The notes under the pieces were generated by a model. It was not told where the DNA came from. It searched no databases and saw nothing but the letters and a program-made list of their open reading frames with translations. Shown one piece after another: positions 41,401-53,400 of a stretch of DNA of 64,000 nucleotides (within the stretch, counting starts at the first letter, position 1; each line of letters opens with the position of its first letter). Position numbers and translations under genes: made by a program. This stretch comes from Phytophthora colocasiae (lineage: Eukaryota > Oomycota > Peronosporomycetes > Peronosporales > Peronosporaceae), in contig JAGKQI010000086.1 in the NCBI GenBank assembly GCA_018806915.1, positions 620,001 to 684,000 of the forward strand. The letters run 5' to 3'.

Positions 41401-44400
41401 GGACCTATCGGACAACCTACTCCTTCGTTTGAGATACCTAGAAGTAAAGCAGCCCCACTACCGGATGGAACGGGTGGAGGCGTGGCTTTGAGTGTAAGAC
41501 CCGCTTCCCCAGCTATTCCTACAGCCTCATCATGTACGAGTTTGCTACTCTCGTGGCTCCCAGCCACGACCTCTGATGCGCATGGAGCTGCTGTCACGAG
41601 CTACGTGGTTGACTGGTACCAGCCTCAGAATCCAGATATCTCGCCGCTCGAGGTTCAAATCGTAAGAATCTTCGGTGGGAGCTTGACCGATGTGGTCGAG
41701 GGAACGTTTCGATTGCAGTTCAATGAAGATTATACTGAACCGCTACCTGTCGATGTCAGTGAGTCCGAGCTGGAGGAGAGCCTGGAATCTCTACCAACTT
41801 TACGTAGTGTTGAGGTAGAGCGGACGAGTTCCACCACTCCTGGCGGCTATCAATGGGCAGTAACTTTCCTTTCTGAAGCTCCAGCAGTGCAGGGTAAAGT
41901 CCTTTCCATTGACTCAGCCATGTTGAAGGCCACGGCACTGACCACCGGCGTTGAAGCCCAATTAAATACTGCGCAAGGAAGTATCACAGTGACAAAAGCA
42001 TCAGCTTCAAATCAAGTTACCACCGCCACGTTAACTGCCCTAGTGGATATGTATCTCTCGGTCGATCAAGTCGGTTTGTGGCGCGTGACGGCTGTGTCGG
42101 TCACAGCAGGAGTAGCGACACTGACACTGTCCGCGAACTTCGTTGGGGCGAACGGGAACTACCCGGCAAAACTTGGATGGTCTGTGCCAGGTGTACTACC
42201 AATCGATTATCACTCAAAGATCATCCCAGCCTTGGCTTCAAGCTCAACGTACTCCCTCGTACTGGACGCACTGCCTTCGGGTATAGCGTATTCAGCGCGT
42301 GTGAGTGCGTGCAACTCACTTGGCTGCAATTCTCCGACGATGGCCACACCACTGACATTAGCGGCACCCAAGCAGAGACCAGCAACGCCTCGAAATGTCG
42401 CGCTCTTTTCTGACAGTGCATCCTCTTTACGTGTGCGGTGGCAACACCCTCCCAGTGACGGTGGTGATGTAATCACACACTACCGCGTGGAATGGGACCT
42501 GAAGCGTTCGTTCGATTCTGGAGCCGATGCCAATGGAGAGAGCTCAAGAGGAAGCTCACTAAGATACGAGCGCAAACCTGTGATGAACCCTGGCATTGAC
42601 TGTCTTTTGACGCCGTGCGAAGCTGTCGTCGGGTCACTCGAGCGTGGCACACCGTACTATGTGCGCGTGTACGCCTACAACTCGTTTGGCTACTCGACTG
42701 AAGCAGGTTACCCGGTGATGCCGGGATTTGGCGTGCCGATGACACTTCCAGAGCCTCCTGTTGCCGTTCTGCTTTCACCAGCGAGATCTACAACAGATCG
42801 AGGGTTGACTATATCCTTTAACACTTCGAGTGGCAGCTTCGACGACGGTGGCGCTGATGTCACGCAGTACAAGATCGAGTGGGACGCTATGGACCTGGGC
42901 GCTGTGATCCCAGACGTGATAACTGCCGTCTCTAAAGGAGACACGGCTGCGGTGATCTCGGCCAGCTTAATTAACCAGGTCTTCTACGCAAAGTACACAA
43001 CGCAGCTCCTTCTACTGTCAGCGACTGCGTACGACGTGCGTGGGTCGTTCCGTTTGGCTTTCCTGGACTCCGTGACGTCTAGTTTGCCGTGGGATATTTC
43101 GTCGAACGCTTTAACTGACGCACTAGAGGCGCTGTCCACCGTGGGTAAAGTCAGTGTTCGGCGTGTGGCTGCTGGATACGGCTTTGCGTGGTTTGTGACC
43201 TTCTTGACAGCTCCGTTCCGAGCGGATACGTCAACTGGAGGCGCTGTGTACGGAGATATCTCACTGCTAAAGGTTTCCACTGATAGCTCACAGCTTCTAG
43301 CTGCATTTAGCACCTCCCAGTCTGCAACTACGACATTGACAGGCACAGGAGCTAAACTAGCGACTGCAACACTCATCCGCGCCTTCAACGGGTTTGAACA
43401 ACATGTGGTCAAGGTTACAGCAACCTCAGGGACGATAGGCGGCTTCTTCAAGCTCAGCTACAACCAGCAGCAGACCACATCACTGCCAGCAAATGTCAGT
43501 GCAGCAGCCATGAAGGTAGCACTTACCCAGCTCACGGACTCAGACGAGCTGGTCGGCGATATCGACGTCTACAAGCTACAGAGCGCCACACCCACGGGTT
43601 TTGTTTACACGATCGTGTACAAATCACGTCTCGGGCCGAATCATCCTCTTGTGGACTGCATCGGCACGGATCTCACTAAATCTTTGCCTTCTGCTTCGAC
43701 TTCATGCACTACGCTACGCGCAGTGGGCGGTGGGCTTCCTGTGATGAATCAAAAGTTCTACGGTGTTGCAGTTGTGAACAAGGCCGACCTGGTTATTAGC
43801 AGCGACGGAATGGCAAAGTACGATGTACTAGGCCTACCACTTGGCGTTGGTTACCATGCACGGGTGTCTGCTTGGAACGGTGTCGGCAACATATACGGGG
43901 AGACGCAGGCATCCACACCTGCTCGTTTCGTAGTGCAGGACGTACCTGATTCGCCTCGAGATGTAAATGTAGAGCCGCGATCCCCGACTGAGTTGCTAGT
44001 ATCATGGGCACAACCGCTGAGCACAGGGCGAAATCCGATCTTGAACTACACAGTGCAGATCGCAGCACGACGGGGAATCGCTGAGCATCAGTTGATTAAG
44101 GCGGACAGTTCTCTAGGTGACTTATCTCACCGCCGTCTGGTGCTGAAGCTTCGCGTTGGAGATCTGACTGGGACCACGACGGTGCTGGCCAACGTATCAA
44201 GTGACGATTTGAGCACAGCACTCACTAAGGCGTTGAATCTTCCTGGTGCGATCGCAAGCGTGAGTCGTAACAGTGTCGGGATCTTTTCAGGATACGGCTA
44301 CGAGTGGGTCGTTACCTTCAGTGACTCGATCGGAGACGTACCTCTCATTGAGATCGCAGAAGCCAGCTACGGCAACGCAGACAGTTCACCTGACTACATG

Positions 44401-47400
44401 TCAGCGTTGTCTCTAAGTGTGAGCGAGACGGTGAAAGGAAGCGTGGATGGTAATAGCATGGACTCAGCATCTGTCAGGACGGTGATCGTGAAACCAAAGC
44501 AGGAATCCCAGCGTGTGTTTATCTACAGTGGATCACCCGTGGATATAGGTGGCTCCGTGATGCTAAGCGTAGGTGGAGAATCTACGCCACCGTTAGCTGT
44601 TGATGCCACTTCGGAAGACGTTCGAGTTGCACTGGAAGGGCTGTCGACTGTTGGTGAGGTGCTCGTGACAGTAACAGAAGAAGTCGTCGAGCGGTCAACC
44701 CTACCTGGGGTGCGGTACGGATTGTATTGGGATGTGACGTTCGCCAGCACCACCGATGATCTGCCTCTCCTAAGGGTACGGACAGACGCCACACTTACGT
44801 TTACGACCGTCGCCTGTGGCGGCACGTTGTCCGGTGTGACTCCGTGTGTGGAGGTTTTCCAGTTGTCACCAGGTGGAATGCCGACTCAAACGGTGCTAGG
44901 AGATCTCGATGAAAACACAAACTACGTGGTTCGCATCGCGGCTTCTAATGAACATTTCACGAGCAAGTTCTTAACTGTAGTAGGCGCATTCCAGCCGGTT
45001 GCTCGCCCTCCGTTGGAAGTTCAAGACGCCATGGTTGCCCCACTATCAACAGACACTTTAGGTGTATTGTGGCGAGCTCCAGCTCATGACGGAGGCGCTG
45101 AAGTGGTACACTACAAAGTTCAATGGGACGTGAGTGCAAGCTTCGACCTGCAGAGCATTTTCTCAGGCTCAGACATCGTTTTAGTCGCAGATAACGATGA
45201 CGATCGGTTTGATTACAGAATCACGGGGCTCAGCTCGAGCAAGGATTACTACGTGTCCATTGTAGCTTATAACGCGCGAGGTTATGGTGTTCCAGTGACT
45301 GCGCAACCGGTGGACGCGCATGAGCGCGTTACGCATCTTTCAATTTCACGGACTGTACTGAATGAGGCAGCTCTTGCTCAGGAGACGATGACGTTGTACT
45401 TTGCGAACTACCCATCGCAGACTGCCACCGTTGGCGCTATTGCCAGTGCATTGGAACTGCAGAGAGCCTTGCAGCCGCTCACTGTCGTGGGGATTTTGTC
45501 TGTTAAGAGGTCGGACTATTCGAAGGGGCCAGCAGTGTATGACTCGAGTGGAGTGGACACAAGCAACGAGCTGCAATTAGTTTGGAGCATTACCTTCCGA
45601 ACGGCGTCCGTGGATGGTATTCGTGCTAGTGCGCTCGGAGCTCTGACTATCACTCCCAGTACACAGGGGGCTGCGGCTGTCGATGGGATGACGCCTATCG
45701 AGGACGGTTCTTTAACTATTCGTCCGCGACCAGCATCCGCTACTGGGCCCCGTGATCTACGTGTTTCCATTGTAGATGCGTCGACACTTGGTGTCAGTTG
45801 GTTGCCATCATTATCTGTGCCGAGTACGAAGTATCTTGTGGAATGGAGCACTACGCCGGACTTTGCTGCATGTCGTGCTGGCACTAGCCGTGGCGGTACT
45901 AAAACTGACTACGCTACAGCTGCAGCTAACTCTGAAGTTATTCCTGCGTCTCGCATTGGAGCTGATGGTCGCATCGCGTTCCCCATCGTAAGTCTACCAG
46001 CCAACACAAAACAGTACGTGCGTGTGTCAGCGTACAATGGCAACTATGGCTCACCCGTACTGGCCCAAATCGTGACCGTGAATACACCAAATACACCTGA
46101 AGACGCGGCTATCGTCACGGTTGCAACGGGTGTGAAGAGCGTGAGTCCGCGTTCACTCGCCCCGTACCGTCCGGCCTCAGTGACAATGCAGGTAAGTTCG
46201 CAAGATGAGCCGACGCAGATTGAGGTGAACTTTAAGCAGCCAACACTAGATGCGCTTGGGTTTACTGCTCGCAACGATGTAGACCCGATCACGTACTACC
46301 GTGTAAGCTGGTGGGATCCGACTGAGTTGGCTGCAAACGCTAAAGCAGTGACATCGTACGATGTGCGGATGGTGGATTCAGCAGGAGGTGTGACGACGTG
46401 CTCACCAGGGGCTTGTATGTTCCGCCTGGGAGCTGAAGTGCAGTCCCTGTCATTGAATTCCGGGGGAACAGGCACGTTCCGTCTGGTACTTTCGACGGCG
46501 TCCTTCACAAACCCGATTTGTACGACGTCGTGTTCACTGACTTTCCCTGCTGCAGCAAGCGGTGTGATCATGATGGATTACGGCAGCTCGACGCCGGATC
46601 TGCAGACCAAGCTGGGGACCAACACGCGCTTTATGGTTGATAAAGGAGGTGCAGCCTGTGTATTTCGAGTCGCGGGGACGAGCCCACTACAGCCTAGCAA
46701 GCTGCCAATCCGGTTTGTGTCTGCGGCAAGTGGCACAACTACGTGTCCTCTAACGGGAGGATCATACACGATTCACACGGAGCCTATGACCAATTGTTTT
46801 GCAGCTCCGACCACTGCGGCAGGACTAGAGGCTGTGATTTCAAATTTGATTGGAGATACTGTCGACGTCTCACTTGAAGTCGAAAGTTCCAGCGTCAACC
46901 GCTTCCGTATCACGTTCTCTGGGTCAAGCGCAACAGGAGCCTCAGGAGGATCTCCAGCTCACGTCGCTAACGTTGCACAGATAGAAGCCGTGGCGACTGA
47001 TGGGACGGGAAGCTGTGTAGCTGTTTCAGGGAATGTTTGGACTGCCACAGAGCTGAATGGAGGATTAGTCAAGCCCGGTGTGGCTTATGCTGTTCAGGTT
47101 GCAGCTTTGAACTCGGTGGGACTTGGAGCACCGATGCGTGCGACGGCGCTATGTCACGACTTGCCGTGTGCTTCAGGTGACACTACTCTTGCTCCAGCAG
47201 CGCCTCCTCTGGCTCCAGTATCTGTGACTGTGGCTAGTAACCGTGCAGACCGAACGGCGCTGAATGTCGCGTGGAAAGCGCCAACGTCGACGAACGGAGC
47301 GCCGATCACGAAGTATCTCGTGGAGTACTCGACAGCCTTGCCGACAGGGTTTGCTGTGCAACCACCAGTTTGCACAGGCTGCGTGACGGATCTTACCGCT

Positions 47401-50400
47401 GGAACAGCTACTGTGGCACCGTCCTTGTCGTTAACGATTAACGCGGATCCTGGACTAGCAAGTGGTCAACTGCTGGTGCTTACAACAGTATCTCCTGCCT
47501 GTATCCTCACTGTAAGTAAAGACCCATTGACGTTCACGAAGACGCCGTGGACTGGAACTCATGTGGTCTACAACCTCGAACGCATGCATGGCTGCGACAC
47601 ATTTACCGGTCAAGCCGTTAGCTTGACAAAGCTGTACGATTCCTCTACTGATGGTAGTGTGGAAGTTTCACCTTCCACAGGCGACCAGCAGTCTACAACT
47701 CTCAAGCCACTGACGCCGAACAGTCAGTACACAGTTCGCGTCCGCGCGCAAAACCGTGAAGGCTACGGAGCAGCGCAAATCGCCACGTTCATTTGTGAGC
47801 CAGGAATCGACTCGTGTGCCGCAGGTGGAACATTGGCAGTCACGCGACAGCTGCCTGCAGCACCAACATTGATCGTACCAAGTCAACTGCTCGGTGCAGG
47901 CGTGGCTGGTGCCACAGCCAACGCGTTGGGGTTCACTAAGGAGACGTTAACGATAGCGTTCAGTGACCCGAATAGCTGGTCGGGACTTGAGGCAGTGAAC
48001 AAGTTCCGTGTGGAATGGGACACAAGAGCGGACTTCACGTCCTCAAACAAGCAAACAGAAACAGTGGACGTTATTCCTTCGGCCTCGAAACTGCCCTCGC
48101 TTTGGATGACACGTGAACTCTGTCACCTCTGCATTACGGGTTTGGCCACTTCATCCAACACGCTCACTGTCAGTGGAGTCGTAACCGCCTTTGGGCTGGC
48201 AAAGGATGACTGGATCTTAGTAGGCGCTGGGTCAATCAATTGCAGATTTCAAGTGGTGACTGCGGCAGCATCTAGCATCACCGTCGCGGCCGGCCATGGA
48301 TGTGATGACTTCACCCTGAAGACGCTAGCGCTGGATGCACAGGAAACGTACGACTACCGAATCACCAGAAGCCTATCAATGGGCGTCACCACTCATATCC
48401 GCGTGACAGCTCACAATTTGTTGGGCTTCGGCGTTCCATGTGATAGTGTCGCTGTCACTCCAATCACATCTAGTGATCCACCGCCGTATCCGTACGTCGT
48501 TCTGGCCTCGTTAACACCGGAGGAAGAGGACGACCCAGATGTGCGCGTGAGTTCCTTGCGTGTGTCATTCCCACCGCCGATGATATCAGGTCCGGATGCG
48601 AACGGTGGAGGCGGCTTAGTCGTGACCAAGTATCTCGTCGAGTGGATCGATACGAAAGAATTCGCTGCTACATCACCTCAAATTCAGACGATCAAGACAG
48701 CATCCTCTTCCAGCAATAGCGTCGCAGGCTCGTTCCTGATAACGGTGGACACGAGCAATTGCGCAAACTGCCAGGTTAAAGACACTTTTACCACTTCAGC
48801 GTTGAGCGCATCGGCTACAGAAGAAGAAATGACTATAGAGTTGGAAAATCTGCCGAACGTTGGTGATGTGGTTGTGACGCGCGATAGCTGTGCGACAAAG
48901 AATGAGTGCACATGGACGATAACGTTCATGAGCGAGTTAGACGTTGTGCCTCCTTTAGTTGTCACAAGTCGGCTGTATGCAGTCGGCGGACAAGTGACTG
49001 CTACCGTGATCGGAGGAACTCAAGCTGGAAGCCTGAATGGGGCAACATACTGTCCTTCAAGAGTGAACAACGTGCTGAGCAGTGGGGCAACGAACTGTGG
49101 CGTGGTGGTCGTCGACGATAGCACTTCAGTTCCGTACGAGTACGTTATCAAGGGCCTCACACCTGGTACGACATATTACGCTCGTGTGGCAGCCTACAAC
49201 GCGCTAGGCTACGGACCGAGACGGGTTTCGGCTCCAAGATCACTGGCTGTACCGTTCGAGCCTCCGACTGCGCCAAGGTCGCCGTTCAACATCTTAGCGC
49301 CGCCGACTCTAACTCTCGCAGGACCGACATCTCTGCTGGTAAGTTATGCGCCGCCTAAGTTCTCAGGGGGAGCCCCTGTCACAGGTTACATGATCGAGTG
49401 GGACCCGTCTCCGGGGTTCGACAGTGGCCCAAGCGGTGATGCACTGGTACAAGACACGTTAGCAGCTAGCACTCTAGTAGCGGCTGCAGACGGAGCCTTC
49501 CGATATCGCATTGACGGATTAACCACGCGGCAATGGACGTATGTGCGATTGTTTGCCAAGAACGGCAAGGTTGGGACTGGTGTACCGATCCTTACGCAAC
49601 CTGCTCGTGAGATGCCGCGCGGCAAACCGTCAGCTCTCAGCTTGGTCACGGCAGTAAATGACCTGTCTGCTCAACCCCCTGGAACCGCGTTAGTCGTATC
49701 ATGGCCTGAAGCTACGGCGGATGTCCAGCAGTATCAAGTTGAATGGTATCAACAAGCCGCGACGGAACCGCTGTTCGGCACGCCAGTGGCCCAGAAGGTG
49801 AAGTCGAGTGGCACAATTACTGGTGGATTCTTCTCGTTGTCATTTGGTGATGGTAGTGATCTGTATCCGTGGAGGCTGTTGCCAGGAACGGTGGACGTCG
49901 AGCACGGCGCATCATACCTGAGAACGAGTGAGGATCTGACCGGGTTGGTGGCAGCGGGTGACGTGGTGTTTCTCAACAATCAGCCGTACTTGGTCTCAGC
50001 AATAGACACGTTCTCAGCAGCAAAACTCCCTCTGGCCACAGCTGCGGGTTACCAAGCAGTCGGGACTCTAGCCACAAACCTGGGGGAGACTGCCGCGACT
50101 TACGCTGGAGACACAGTGTTTGGCGCCAAACTGTACACTCAATGGCGTACGACGCCTTTGGCAATGGACGTCACCCCTACAGACATGCAAGCAGCTTTGG
50201 AACTGCTTCCAAGTGTCGGATTGGTTCGGGTTGAACGCATAGCTGCTGGACTTGCGAATAATTACGAGTGGACGGTGACTTTCACGTCACAAGTGCCGCG
50301 GGCGAATGTTGCATTCCCCTTACTCACAGCGAACGACCGTCTTCTAGTTCCCAACGGCCCACTCGACACTGCAAATGTGGATGTAACGAGTATTTCCGCC

Positions 50401-53400
50401 GGTCAAGCACCTCAATCATTTGACTCGGCAGTTGTAAGTGCTACCGGATCGTCAGTGGACGTTGGTCTTTTGAAGTACAGCATCCCGCGGCTCGATACTG
50501 GAGAAACCTATTTCGTTCGCGTTGCTGCTGTGAACGAACGTGGTGTTGGTGCTTTCACTTCCGCCGCAACTACAGGCGTAGCACCGACCAGACCTCCATT
50601 AGCGATGGCTAACGCGGTGATGAGACCTTTATCGGCCCAACTTGTCGAGTTTTCGTTCGATCAAGTGGAGATTTCAGGCGGGCGCGAAGTGGACAGCTAC
50701 CGCGTCGAAGCTGCTTTGAATCCAGAGTTCACGGAGCCTACAACTGTGCAGAACTTGCTGCCAACTACCAAGTATTCCCGTGTGACCACCGCAGCACACA
50801 CAGGGCCGTTCACAGCTAGCAGTACTTTCACATTAGCAGCGGTGGATGCGAGGTCATTCCACGGTAAGATGGGTGTTCAAGTGGATGCGTTGGCCTCAGC
50901 TCAAGCGCTTGCGGGTGGCTCTGCATTCCTTCTACGTCTAAAGCCAGACGCTACGCTGGGCTACGGCGCTGCTTCTCTACATGACTCATTCTCTCGAGGG
51001 GAGAGAATACGCGTACGCAACGAAGAAGCGAGTGTTTGCCTGAATAGCGGCGTTGCATGGCAGCTACGCACCACTGACACTCTTCTCACAGTTACTGCCT
51101 ACGATGGAGTAGCAACCATCACGCTCTCCTCACCGCTGAGCCCTGCGCTCCAAACTGTTATTGTCGTCGGTACACAGATTGCGATCGGTGCAGCGGCAAA
51201 AGGACCATCAGATCCAGCTGCCTGCCAAGCTGTCGTGACGGCGGTGAGCTCGGACAAACAACACCTCAACATTAAGCACTCCTGTGTCAATCTTGGAGTG
51301 AAGATAAATGCTAACAACCTCGCTCTTTTCGTGGTGACTGGTGTCACGCCGATCACAAGCTCCGGCTACAGCGCAGGTGCAATTACTCTGTCACCAGCGC
51401 TGGACAACCGCCTGATCGATATTGTTGTACAAGGGACATGGATATCTGTCGGATCAACCCCCGGAGATGCTGCCTCGTGCCTCGCTGAGGTGACTGCTGC
51501 GACGACGACAGCGCTGACACTGAGCCAGACCTGTGCTGAAGCTGCGGTGAAATTGGCCTCAGGAAACATTTTCGTGCATCGAGGGCCGGCCTTGCTGCCG
51601 TTGTGCGACCGAGATGATCCGTGGACGCAGTTAACAGCATCAAGTATTGCTGCGTTAGTCACTAGACTCGATGCAACGGGAGGACGTGAGCCTCTCCCTG
51701 TTTTCCGCAGTGATTCGGTAGTAGGTGTCGCGACAGAGTTGGGAGCCGCCGGAAAAAGTACGGAAATTGCACTCCCCACCAACAGCAAGATAACAATCGG
51801 ATGTGGCGACTACATCCGTCTGGGACGCGCTCCAACGGACGGATTTGAAGCGGAGGAACTTGAAGCGCTAGCTACGTTCCGGGTTCGCGGCAAGTGTGAT
51901 TCGATCGACTGCAATTGCGCTCGCGACGCTCAAACACGCCTGCAGCTTGGAAGTCTTGATGACCCAAAGGTTCCGGTTAGTCTGACGCCAAGACTAGCAC
52001 TACTCCATGGTGGCGTGACCCGTGAGATCCAGCGGTTTGTTATCACCGTCACTGGAACCAGCGTTCTTTACAATACTGGCGGCTTCCGCGTGAAGTTCGG
52101 AGACGAAGTGAGTTCACTGACGCTTGGAGCCGGAGGCGACCTAGGCCCTTCCTTAAATGATGATGTTGGGTGTCTTGTGTGGGCTTCCGGGGCACTTGCA
52201 AGCGACGCGTCTCGAGACATGCTCACCCTCGAACGGGAGCTGGAAAACTTCGCCGCTATTGATGATGTACGAGTGAAGCGTGCTATCACGCCGGCCAGCG
52301 GGCACGTGACGGTTGAGTACACCGTCGAGTTCATGGGTGTACAGGTACGTGGCAAGATGCCCGAACTAGAGATTCTTGACGTTGGTTCAAATGGCTGCAG
52401 CTCTTACGGCTCCGGCAATACGGCTGCCGCGACGCCTACGGCGACGCGCGATCACGAAAGCTTCGTGACCATCTATCAAGCTCCAACCACGCCTGCTATC
52501 CCATTCGCAGCCAGTGATGAAGACGTCAAGGCGGCGTTGGAAACGTTGAGTGTCGTGAGCAATGCAGATGTCGATCGTCAGGTAAATAGGAACGGCTATG
52601 ACTGGCGCGTGACATTTGTTGAATTCCCGGCGCCAACGAGAGAAATGGAGTCGAGCGTGTTCCCCACGCTGGCAGCAAATGGTTACGCGTTACAAGCGGT
52701 GCAGTCACCGCAGATCAGTGTCACTCCGTTCCAGCTGACTGAATTGAACACTGAGCCATTAGCAAGTGGGGGCGGTGTGTCGATTTACACGCGTGTGCGC
52801 GCTCATAACGCCGACGGATGGGGTGATGCTGCTAGACCAACGCCTGCATCGATTCAATTAGCGGAACAGCTACCGGGCCCTGTTCGTGTTGCACGCGCTG
52901 ACATTCTATCAGGCTCTCAGGTGCTAGTTCAATGGGATGCGCCGATTCACGATGGTGGAGAGCCCGTGACGGAGTTCCGTGTCGAATGGTGGGAGGATAG
53001 TGTTCCCGGCACCGCTGCTAAGCCATTCGCAGTGGTTCACGCTCTCGAAGCGGCATCCCAGAGCGTGACGAATGACGTCGCCACCATAACTGTGTCTGCT
53101 CCGACGGTTGGATCGAGGACGTATCTCTCTGGCACATTCCGTGTGGGGTTTGACGGTCAGTGGAGTCCTGAACTCCCGTACGACGTGTCAGCCGTTGACA
53201 TGCGCGCTGCAATTGTCGCTCTGCCTACGATTGAAGACGTACAGGTGAATCGAGAGCTGACTGCGGGTGGATACACCTGGCTGGTGACATTTTTGCAGCG
53301 CAAGTACGGTGGAGATCAACACAAGAGATGGCGGTCGGCTTTAGCTACGCAACCTCCGTTCGGCTACAAGCTGGAGGTGTCTGGAATTAACTTGTTAGCC

